Shown: positions 15,601 to 25,800 of the stretch, in pieces
Position numbering within the stretch: the first letter of the stretch is position 1
How the letters are laid out: every line of letters begins with the position of its first letter
Assembly: GCA_902774185.1 (NCBI GenBank)
Contig: CACYHE010000009.1
Coordinates: 1 to 64,000 of the forward strand
DNA: 64,000 bases
DNA from: an uncultured Bacteroidales bacterium
GTDB taxonomy: Bacteria; Bacteroidota; Bacteroidia; Bacteroidales; Paludibacteraceae
Reading direction: 5' to 3'
Position numbers and translations under genes: made by a program
Notes under the pieces: generated by a model
Database searches by the model: none
What the model saw: the letters and a program-made list of their open reading frames with translations, nothing else
Told to the model about the DNA's origin: nothing

Positions 15601-16836
15601 GGTAGCATCATTATTATTCTTGTTAAAATGAACCGTATAAGTATTCAATGCCCAATGTGCATATAGAGTCACATCATCATCATAAATCCAATTGCCATCA
15701 GAGATGTAACTTGTAATGTTATCTGCTGCGAAATCGCCATTTGCTTCCAAAATCTTTGTGCCGCCCAGAGTGTAGTACCCATCCAAATGATATCCGGTGG
15801 TACTATTTGTCGCGTGGTCTATGTCTCCTAATGCCGAAGTTCCGTAGTCCACTACTGCCGTACCATCATTGGTACCACCTGTTCCTTTGTCCAATGTAAT
15901 GGTCAATGTGTGTGCGATCCAACGTGCATATAAGTTAGCATCATTTGCTTTATCCCACAACTCCTCAGCTGTAAGAGTTTTCGGATTTCCGGAATAGGAA
16001 TAATACTGTGTACCACCCGTAGAAGCACTCACATCGTAATAACCGTCAAAATCGTAGCCTGTGCGCGTTGGAACAACTACTGCACCTCCTCCCACTTTGA
16101 GGGTTGTAGGAGGAATTTCTCCATATGTTACACGAACCACTTGGTCACTTCCGCTACCTCCGTTGGGTTTTAAGGTAGCATCATAACTTTGTGCGGTAAA
16201 TGTAACGTTAAGTATTACATCTTCATCTGGCATCGTGAACTGTTTTGCATCTCCTGCTGCTAACGATATGTCAGTGTTGTCACCAACAATACTTGCTCCA
16301 CTATATGCGTATCCTGTACTTGGAGTGGCAGTAAATGTAACATTATCATTCTCACATGCAGAACCATCAACCACAACCACTCCACTACCGGTTTGATTCG
16401 GAATGATATCATACGGTGTACAAGAAGAGAACAAGGATAAAGTTGGTTTTGTTGTGTAATAATATTGAGAGTCGTTATGATCTTCGTCTTCATAGTAATA
16501 TACGGCATATAATATAGTGGACTCTCCATTATAGTTTGATGTCGGCCACGCATAATACCCATGATATGCAGAATAAGCATTCCCCGGGTGGACAGCATCG
16601 CATTGCTCCCCAGGAGCCCATGCGGTTGGTATATTCCATCCATCATTATCCGGTTCACTTCCCGGCTGTTGCCCTTTTTCAATTGTTCCATAATCAACAT
16701 ATGCGCCTGTATCATGATTCCACACTTTAAGTGTGATTGTTACTCCCCACGCACTAATGCTCATTCCCAGCATCAGTACTATTGCGCAGATATGTTTTGT
16801 ATATTGTATCATATTCGTTAAGATATTCGTTTTCAT
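12628..16836 (-). CDS. Large T9SS-secreted repeat protein with sorting domain (1402 aa)
   Basis: The ATG at 16836 (MKTNILTNMIQ) is chosen over 16857 because the extra residues are translated repeat spacer. The signal peptide ends near ISAWG. Several InlB/Listeria-Bacteroides repeats follow (endings FTAQ, YARW, YAHW, FAKW; about residues 145-490). A large beta-rich region comes next, resembling the secreted-carrier part of such proteins, with PGVTLTANAGD and VEVTKGALDVGTLKV. The C-terminal segment PIKFLYNDKVYILHNGVIYD, ending in ATGKKVRGK, fits a T9SS sorting domain. It is the third gene of the operon starting at 29073 and the only giant one there with a clear sorting domain. The substrate or adhesion target is unknown. 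Confidence 0.88.
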   Translation of the reverse strand: MKTNILTNMIQYTKHICAIVLMLGMSISAWGVTITLKVWNHDTGAYVDYGTIEKGQQPGSEPDNDGWNIPTAWAPGEQCDAVHPGNAYSAYHGYYAWPTSNYNGESTILYAVYYYEDEDHNDSQYYYTTKPTLSLFSSCTPYDIIPNQTGSGVVVVDGSACENDNVTFTATPSTGYAYSGASIVGDNTDISLAAGDAKQFTMPDEDVILNVTFTAQSYDATLKPNGGSGSDQVVRVTYGEIPPTTLKVGGGAVVVPTRTGYDFDGYYDVSASTGGTQYYSYSGNPKTLTAEELWDKANDANLYARWIAHTLTITLDKGTGGTNDGTAVVDYGTSALGDIDHATNSTTGYHLDGYYTLGGTKILEANGDFAADNITSYISDGNWIYDDDVTLYAHWALNTYTVHFNKNNNDATGNMSDQEFTYGTAQNLTNCGFSLVGKVFDGWATSAGGEKAYNNGAEVNNLTTTNGATVNLFAKWRDGSYTDYVFSCAELTLTPHLATAGTPIFITSTAGKTVRSQDTIQISGTGLTPSTTLTFPNLPSKFEIKKADGSALATNGSGAIEENAFIFYTPGEGDTSDGLDKLTGITVSVSGAKPITKNLTQDIIGRHIATDFVIAGKKDNKWYALPADFSDEQTPAPVEIAVDDLNNPSLAYTANTNIYNLYGQNSGAGYLYNDGDSDGNPDGEKIKLGMKNNGNKPLFAFASPKNSLKGDGTATVTNNINKQYWWTLTQIGSSNSITNPQDAKYKIHSSNNSGTLSIKNSPFAWGTYATGVEELRLIPASDIPFTEAEVVEWSQHSAIVEVDAQGIAATSVVAHLGETSSSAITLVQTKANDAKNKTSKYNYTVHFGDAIDFAAAASNGAMLTLEWKKDATVKAMSNIVVPKIIATNATMSSLMSGDAAWGTADVHVLPGVTLTANAGDFPGKDVVVDRMEIYPGATVEVTKGALDVGTLKVRTLVLRNGWTRVGEKAYDVARLYVPADANLAKSAGGDVWYSDWYIDYDQYYPIAVPFPVATSNIVYKNTKSTASAGVKLRYYSGKLRATNIQQNQDANWVEYTWGGTMPTNLEPSHGYIMTAKRPTGKAFSIVRMPMTFSNEWAALGEKGVVGETHKDTVYVKAWGDENTPTYAKGWNIIANPYMALHQGELSYDDETDDVIQYANIPDISFKEYDQLPIETTKLKPSSAFLVQAPKDGYVTFGATNRKASAPSYRREVQAEVHPTQKAYIVLASDEAEDMMGILVSDKYSAEFEINADLEKLLGDGNSLRTYMLFNDMKMAYLAINQELAEQLIPVNVRIATTGEHIFSMHSTSKVSELEGVYLTDYLTGDVTNLLEDSYPFNAEAGTISGRFALNAKVGKRPVPTDLDIVDGDIHGNQPIKFLYNDKVYILHNGVIYDATGKKVRGK

Positions 16837-16850
16837 AACTTTCAATTCTT

Positions 16851-16878
16851 TAAACATTAAACATTAAACTTTAAACAT
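16851..16878. repeat. 7-nt repeat array between giant genes
   Basis: taaacat, taaacat, taaactt, taaacat in register, filling the 53-bp gap between the 3400-aa and 1402-aa genes. Confidence 0.75.
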
Positions 16879-16881
16879 TAT

Positions 16882-16896
16882 TGAATATCTTATTCA
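16882..16896 (-). other. Stop-codon hairpin shared by two giant genes (copy 1)
   Basis: TGAATAAGATATTCA on the minus strand contains the TAA stop of the 3400-aa gene and forms TGAATA/TATTCA with loop AGA. The identical 15-mer lies at 27143-27157. TAAGATATTC is complementary to GAATATCTTA in codons 3-7 of the next gene. Confidence 0.6.
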
Positions 16897-19800
16897 AATT
16901 TAGCCCAAACGGCGTAGAATGTTACACCATCGAATGTCTGTACATCGATACTTGCGCCTGCCGCGATGTAGTACGCATGGTCTGAACCATCATTGCCTGC
17001 ACCGGTAATAGCCACCGTCGTGGGAGCATCGCCTGTGCCGTTCAGATAAGCCACCAATGCCGGCCAATCTTCTCGTATCCAGCCTACCAAGTGCAAGTGG
17101 TTGCTCTCGCAATCATTTGCATTCGGTGTTGTCCAATCATCGCTCGTCGGCGTTGTCTTCGTCGCACTCAACGCATTAGCCTCTATCGTCGCAACTACAT
17201 CTGCAAATGCTTTACCGTGTACCAAATCCGTGAAGTGTACCAACGGCAGAGGCAGCACTTTGACATTCACAACTGTCTCCGGACCATCTGCATGGGTAAA
17301 GGATACTGCCGTCGTATTCTCTCCGGTCGATGCCCTACCGCTGATAGTCGAGTAATTGGCATTAAGTCCGCCTACCCAGTTGATATAGGTATTATCCTTA
17401 TTACGCGTGTATGTCTTCTTACTTGCATCAACACCTGCCGGCGTATAAGCCACATCCAGACGTGCATTCTGTCCTACATACAAGTTCAGCGGATCAGGTA
17501 TAGCTGCGCTATTCAAAGTCCATGTCCAACTCGTCACGGTCATCAAGCTAAAGCTTGCCGTTACGTCATAAGCGCCGTTAGCGTCCTCTGCGAAGGTCAG
17601 TGTGATGTTTTGTGCAGCGCTACTGTTGTTGTCCAGAGAGATAGCCGGATCGGCCGTCGCACTAACCTTACCGCTACCCGTAGCAACTTCGTACGAATGT
17701 AACTGATAACCAGCCGCAGGTGTGATCGTCAGCGATACATCCTTATCTCCGCCGCATGTACCTACACTCGTCTTGCCGAATGCAATCGTTCCGTTCTCCG
17801 GACTATTCTGACTCAGCGTCACCTTCGTCGCACAACAACTCGTCGAATAAGCCGTGTATGTGTAAATTGTACCGGTTTGGGTAATCACGATATCCTTAAT
17901 ATATACGCGCTTGCCAGAAGTACTTGCAAAGTGAACTGTCTGTGTGGATGCATTGACGGAAGTAACCGTACTGGAGCAATCATGCCAGTTATCATCACCC
18001 GTCGGGTAAGAGAACGGAGAGCTACCGAAACTTGCTGTACTGCCATCATCTATACAACTGAGTGTTACTGAACCTGTCTCGGTACTATATCTTTTCAGTT
18101 TGAAGGTGATAGTAAATGAGGATGCTAATGTTTTGTCGCTCAAATCAATATCAAGTGAACCTGCATTTTTGGAGGATGACAAACGAGCCTCCCCTGCAGT
18201 TCCGGTACCATATACATAACTTGCCGTATATTTATCCGCTTTTGCTTTATTATCGTCATAGGCATCTCCATTAGTTACCTGTTGGAAAGCATCGTTAAAT
18301 ACCGTCACAGGTCCCGAACTACTGCTCTCCGTTGCCCAAACGGCATAATAGTGTTTATCCTCATCTACCGTTCCGGCAGCGGGTTTCATCAGGTCACCCG
18401 GCTCGGTGTCTGTTTCACCGTCAATAGTGCTTTCGGACCAACCGACAAATACCTTACTACTACAAGCCGTAGGTGCACTCGGGTCACTCGGAACCGAACC
18501 TTGTTCGGCAACGGAAGCACTCAGGTCTTCATCGTCCGCACGGTAGATTGTAGTAGTCGCTCCATCTGCATCAAAGATGATTTCGTGACGCTCTGCCCAC
18601 TTAGCGTGCAAGGTGATATCGCCATGCGAGCCAAGCGGAATACTTGTGACTTGGTCCGAATAAACGCCAGCCGAATAAGTGGAGAACCATCCTTCAAAAC
18701 GGTCATGTCCCTTAGTCGGGTCTTGCAATGTGATGGTAGCTGTCGTCACATTATAGGTAGCAGGGTTGCTGCCACTATTGGTTCCACTGTATAATTCGTA
18801 CGTAATACTATAAGGCACTGGTGTCCATTGTGCGGTTAGCGTGAAGTCTGCATCAATAGCGGCAGCAGAAATCGTTGCATTGGCTGCATAAACCTCATCA
18901 TCCGCGCTACACAACCAACCTGCGAATGTATAGTAGTCGCGTGTCGGCTCTGTCGCACATACGGCATAGTCATTTCGTTTGTCATGACTACCATCTGCAC
19001 ATGTAGTCGAACCTCCGTCTGCATCATAGGTTACCTTCACTAAGTTAGCATCACACTGTGTTCGATAGTTCCCGTATGTAACGGTTGCTACTCTTACATC
19101 TATTTCATCCAAGCGAGTATTGGAGGTATTGCCAAATGTTATATTGATGGTACTTGCTCCATCTGTTGTAATCGTATAAGATCCGGAATATGGAGCGCTA
19201 CTACCTGTGATAGAACCGGAAATGGTAGGCGTTTTTCCTCCTTCACTAGTGGCAACCGTCAATGTTCCTAAAGATGATTTGTTAGTTATAAAACTCAGAG
19301 TAAGTGTAACAGCGCCACCTGTTGGAATACCTGAAATAGTCCATGTTTCGTTTTGTTTTATCATCAACTCAGGAGCCGTTCCACCAGCCGTATTATCATT
19401 ACGCGCATATGTGGCATTTGATGTCTCGACATAACTAACAGAACCTCCTCCATAAACAGTCTTACCTGAGTGAGAGCCTTGAGCACTCGGTTTAGCAGCA
19501 TCACTAGGCTCGGTTGCGGTTGTTGCACCTGTCCAATCTTCACTCCACATCACAGTATTCACAGCAGCGCCTGCTGTTTCTGCAAACACTGCATAGAAAT
19601 GAGTTGTACCGCTAATCGTCGGAGAACCGCCAACCGTCGTAAACAAGTCATCGTATTCACCGGTTCCGGTGCCTTTAGGTGTAGCACCCCAACTATGGGT
19701 ACTCCAACCCATGAACTTGCTTGCACAAGCGCTCAATGTGTTGTCTGCAGGAGCGTCAGGCATAGCATCAATTTTCGAACCACTCACTACGTTCGTATTA

Positions 19801-22800
19801 CCTACGGTCACATTGTGCTCGCCGACATCCCATGTGCCATTTCCAACATGCCACGTCACAGTATGAACCGCCGTCCATTTAGCGTACAGCGTAAAGTCTG
19901 CAGTCTTAGCCGTCGCACCGATAGACGATCCTGCACTAACCGTACAAGAGGCGTCGGTAAACCATCCGTCGAACCGATAACCATCCTTCACACCATCAAC
20001 CAAAGCCGTCGCACTTCCATAAGTATGTGTCGTGGGTGCACCCGTCGGAACACCAGCCGTGGCATTTCCTGAATAAGCCTCATTGCCTTGGTCCTTATAG
20101 GTAATCGTGTATTGCTCAGCGGTCCATTTTGCATAAACAGTCACACCGCCGTCTTTTACCCAGTGTCCACTACCATCGGTCCAGTTAACAGCCTCGATAG
20201 TAACACTGTTCTGCAGCACGCCGCTTGTACTGATCACCAGCGTGCCCGTTCCGTTATCGCCGCTCCAGTAACCGCCAAATTCATAACCGGTCTTGCTCGG
20301 AGCGCTCCAACCTGCCAACGTACCGGCATCAAAGGTCGCCGTCACACTCGTCGCACCCGATGCTGCACCTTCGCGGTCCAACTCAATCGTATATTGCTTT
20401 GCATTCCACTTCGCGTACAGCGTCTGGGCTGCCGTCACATCCTTATCCCAGTCGCGGGCACTCGTTCCATTCGCGAGATAATACTGCGTGCCGCTTCCGT
20501 CATTATCGGTCTCGCCATCCCAATAACCGTCAAACGTGTAACCCGTACGCGTCGGAGTGGTTACCGTCGTCATCGCCGAACCATAGGTTGCAGTCGTGCT
20601 GGCGTCTCCGCCCGTTCCACTATTCTTGTCAAAGTTCACCGTACAACTCTTCACCGTACAGGTCGCCGTTACCGTCGCATTGCCGGTGATGTAATATACA
20701 CCCGGCGTACCGGCAGCCGCAGCCGTCACGGTCGTTCCGTTCGTCACTACTACGCTCGAGAACTGATATCCAGTAGTTGGCGTAACTGTCACCTTGATAT
20801 ACTGCGTCGGCATCACCGTTCCGCCCGAAGCCAGCGCTGTAGTCGAGGTACCGGCATCGTCGTTGTATTTCTCCATCGTCACCGTACAATTCGTACCCGA
20901 CGAAGCAACCGTATATGTCTTCATACCGGTTGTGATGCTGTAGGTGTAGAACTCGCAGTTATCATTGTCCGAAGTCGTACCCGTTGTGTGCGTTGTCGTC
21001 GGAGTAACCGTCGTAGCAGCTTCCGTCACAGGCGCACCTTCAAAGCCCATCGCATTCGTGATAGCCAAACCACTACCGCTATTATCTTTGGTCCAATAGA
21101 TATTGCCTGTTCCTTGACCTTCGTTATTAGCGATATGCCAGTAATCGAATCCGTCATAAGTGCTCGTAGTTACGCTATAGAAATTAGCCGTACCTGCTAC
21201 TTTGGATAACTGTGTGTTTGAGTTGTGTGTCGATTTACCGATACGGTACCAAAGTTTGCTGCCGTCCCATTTGTTCACCTCGTTATCCCAGTAGATCACT
21301 TTGCCCGAAGCCTGGTTGGTACTCGGATAAACAACCGAAACCTTCATCTGGTCTCCTAATACACCTGCCGTGAAATCGAAGTTGAATGTATATGTAGCTG
21401 TTTTAGTGCCGGTCGTCACTTTCGCGTCTGCATCGTGCGGCATCGTCCAGTTGTTGCAGTTAGCACTGGTAATACCCGTCTCGTCGGAGTTTCCGTACCA
21501 ATCGTTACAACCATCAGTAATACGGAAGTTATAGGTCGTTCCACCGGTCAGGTTGAGCGACAGCGTCGCATGCGTAGCATCTACTTTTGTCAGCGCATAA
21601 TGGTCGATATCTGCTCCGAGGCTTGTTTTTAGGTAGAACTGCATACACTTGAGTTGGAATGCACTACTGGTCGTCGCGCAATTACTACCATATTGAACGG
21701 TACACGTGTACGCACCTGCATCGTCCACTGTTGCATTATTCTTTGTGTAAGTAGCACTCGTCGCGCCAACTATATTGACACCATCTTTCTTCCATTGATA
21801 AGTCACCGGAGTTCCTGCACCACCTGTCGGCGTAGCCGTCAACGAGATCGTCTCACCCGGGTAGAACTGATAAGCACCGCTTATATCTACACTCGAAGGA
21901 GCACCACAAGTAACTGTGAAATCAGCTGTCGCCGTAGCGCTGTTATAATTCGTTGTAGTAGCAACTGTTGCTGTAATCGTTGCCGTACCTTCCGCTACAG
22001 CCGTTACAACACCCGTGCTTTCATTGACTGATGCAACGCTGGGGTCACTACTGCTATAAGTCACCGTTCCGCTTCCCGTGTTGCCTCCAATCGTCGGATT
22101 AGAAGAATCATCTCCAATTACCAGCGTTCCGGACTCATAACTCAGCGTCGGCGTTATATTGGCCTTATTGACGGTCAAGGTATAAGAAGCTTCATCCGCA
22201 CAATAACTAATATCATTCACTTCCTGTGCAATCGAAGAAGCTGTGACGGTAGCTGATCCTGAACCTGCAATGCTTACTTGACCTGTTGTGCTATTGATCG
22301 TTACACAACCTGCCGGCGAAACATTGCTTAATGCATAAGTCACCGCTACACTATGCGTGTTCGTCAGCGTCTTTGTGAACGCTGCATCACCAAATGTCTT
22401 CGTCTCTGTTGCCGGACTATAAGCCAATTCCGCATCCGTACAACAACCTGTGATGTAGTCGGCATAAGTTACATTTTGTGAAGCAACTTCTAACTCTAAA
22501 TCATCCAAACGAGTATTGGAATTATTGCCGAATGTTAAGTTGATAGTGCTTGCCCCATCTGTTGTGATGGTATATGTTCCCGTACCACTAGTGATAGAAC
22601 CGGTAATACTTGGCTCTGCTTCATCATCAGTATCAACCGACAATGTTTGCAGAGATGTCTTATTGGTTTTAAATGTTAGTGTAAGCGTGGCGGCACCACT
22701 GGTCGGAATGCCGGAAATTGTCCATTCATTACCGGAAGTGAGTAATAATTCAGGAGCAGTACCACCACCTGTATTCTCATTTCTACAATAAACATTCTCA

Positions 22801-25800
22801 CCTGTTTCAGAGTATGTGATACTTGCACTGCCATACATCGTAGTTCCCTTAGAAGTACTACAGTTTACACTTGCTTTAGCTTGTTCTTTTGTGGGAGTAC
22901 CATTTCCCGTAGAAGTAACTGTATTTGCCCAAGTTTCTGCCCACATCGTAGTACCAACACTTGCTCCGGATGTGCTCTTTGTTACAAACACAGCACGATA
23001 AGTCGTATTCGCCTTCAGCGTTGTTGCACCGCCTACTGTGGTGAACAAATCTGCCGGAGCACTCTGAACAGGGGTTTCAATTTTGTCGCCTGCCGTCCAA
23101 CCCATGAACGTGTTCGCTCCAGTACCACAACTTGCCAGCGCATTATCTGCCGGAGTACTCGGCAACTCACTCACCTTTGTTCCGTACTTCACTTCCGTTG
23201 TCCCGCCGGTTGCAGCGCCATTACCCACTTTCCATGTAACCGTGATCGGTTTATAGAATACCGCCTTAATAGTTACATTGCCTGTCGGAGTGCCGGTTAA
23301 TGTCGTGCTGGCACTCGTCGTAGAAGTGATAGCCAAATCATTGTTGGAACCATCGAACTCCCAGTTCTTGAATGTATAATTGGTTGTACTTACACCTGCT
23401 GCCAAAGCGCGTGTGGTACAAGTAGCTGTTACTCCAGCTGCGTCAATAGACGAACCATCCGATGCTGCAACCTTATTCACCGTCACACTATAGACATCAA
23501 CCGTCGTCGTAGTCGTCTGGTTAATGCCGCCCTCAGTATAGGAAGCAGTAATCGTTTGACTTCCTGCGCTCAGCGCAGTCGTAGGTGTCCATGTAACACT
23601 TGCCGTCACGGCCTTCGTACTACCGTCACCCATCGTGGCAGTAACAACAGCGCCCGTGCTACTGAATGTCTCGCCTACCAAGTACTTGCGTGTTGTCGGC
23701 TGCGTCGTGATAGCAATGCTCTTCAGTTTGGCTGTCGCCGCGGCCGTAATAACGATATTGCCGGTAATAACCGCACTGAATGTAAACGCACCCGTACTAT
23801 TATTATAGGTGTAATCCGTTCCGGCTGTCAGCGTCGCACCGCCCATCGTCACAGCAATACTGCTCGGCAGGAAGAAGTTTGTTGCATCTACCGTAAACGA
23901 ACTATTCAGCGCTGTAGTTGCACTTCCCGTATAGGTGAACGAAGCCGGCAGACCCGCATTGGCTACGTTGCTGAACGTCTTGGTGATCGTATAAACATTC
24001 GCTGTCCATTTCGCGTACAGCGTCATCGTCTCATTCACTACATCCGTAGCGAAGTTCCATTCGTCTGTACATTCAGCATCGGTAAACCAACCGCCAAATG
24101 TATAACCCGTTGCGCTCGGCTCACTTGGTGCACTAATCTTGCTACCTGCCATTACATTGGTCAACTTAGAAATCGCATCTCCGTGACCTTGCAGATCAAA
24201 CGAAACCTCACCTTTCACAAACTCCTTGCTCATCACAAGCGTGTGGGCCATGATATTGAAAGTGGCCGTCACATTATATGTCGAACCAACGATCATACCG
24301 CTCAAGGTTGCGTTGGGGTTAACGCCGGTATTTCCGAGATTGCCATTATAATTGGTTGCAATGACATAGTCGGTTGAGGTGCCGGTCGGTGTATATTCAT
24401 AGGTTCCGCTCCACTCACCTGAACCCTGATCCGTGACCGTAGCTACCGAACTATTCCAATTATCGCTACTCATCAGACTCATCGTCAACGCCGTTGCTTT
24501 CCATGCCACATTGCTTGTTCCGGAACCGTTTGAGCAGAAGATGTTACTTCCACCTGATGATGCTTGAGTCAGTGTACCATTAGCATTGTAGAAATCAGAA
24601 CAGTTAGAAGCAAATCGTTGCAGAGTCACTTGGTTCAAGTCGCCATTAGCAGGCACTACAGCAGCGTATATCTTCTTACCATCATCGACACCAGTTGCGT
24701 TAAACAGCCAGTAAGTCGCCTGTGCCGCTCCTCCTGCGCCCGAAGCATTAAACCATGTCTTCACGCATGCACTTGCATCCCACGCACTGCTGCTCTCCGC
24801 CTGGATAAACACCGTCGTACCATTTATAAATAGCGAAGCTGCAACTATCGTCACCGTAGCTGTCGCCGTATTTCCGTTGTAGTTATCTGTAGCTGCAACC
24901 GTTGCTGTGACAGTAACAGAACCAGCTTCCACACCGGTTACAACACCCGTGCTCGTATTGATCGTCGCGCAACCTGCCGGTGAAGCGGATGTGATAGCAT
25001 AGGTCACACTACCGCTACCCGGGTTACCTCCAACGGTAGGCGTAGCAGTGTTATCTCCTGCAGCCACACTATTCGGCGAGTATGTCAAGGTCGGAGTAAT
25101 ATTCGCCTTATCCACCGTCAATGTATACGATGCCTCATCGGCACAATAACTAACCGTCGATACTGTCTGAGCCGCAGAGGATGCCGTGATAGTAGTTGTT
25201 CCTGCTCCCTTGATAGTTACTGTTCCATCTGCCGCAACCGTTGCTACATCTGTATCACTGGATTCATATGTTACAGTCACACTATTACTATTCGTCAATG
25301 TGTTCGTGAATGTACCATTCCCATAAGTCTTTGATACACTTCCCGTTGCGTATGCCAATTCAGGATCCGTACAACAAACCGTACGATAATTCGTCAATGT
25401 TGTACCACTTGCCGCAAACTTACCGACACCGTTGTCGTTCTGCGCAAAGCGATAAACAAAACTCCATGTGCCGTTGCCGTTGTCCGTCGGCCCGCTCACG
25501 TAAACCGGATCGGCAGGAATAGTTCCGCTGGTCTTTGACCAAGTCAGTCTGTCGCCGCTCTTCATGAAGTATCCAGAACTCGGCGTCACCGTTACCGTCA
25601 CTTCTCTCGTAGACTCTCCTCCACATGTCGCAGTACTTGCCGCCGAGAACGTCATAGTTGAAATATGCGTACTCCCCGCCGAATTATAGCTCACTGCCAC
25701 TCCCTTGTCGCAGCAAGAAGGGGAACTCCAATAGTTGATTGTTCCTGCTTTATACAGAAGAATGCTATAAGGATCGTCGCCTGCTTGGAATAATTTATTT

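Noticed and set aside
20088..21209. 373-codon plus-strand frame within the 3400-aa gene
   Set aside because: Antisense shadow; Arg/Ser/His-rich, repetitive because the real gene is repetitive, and no family resemblance.
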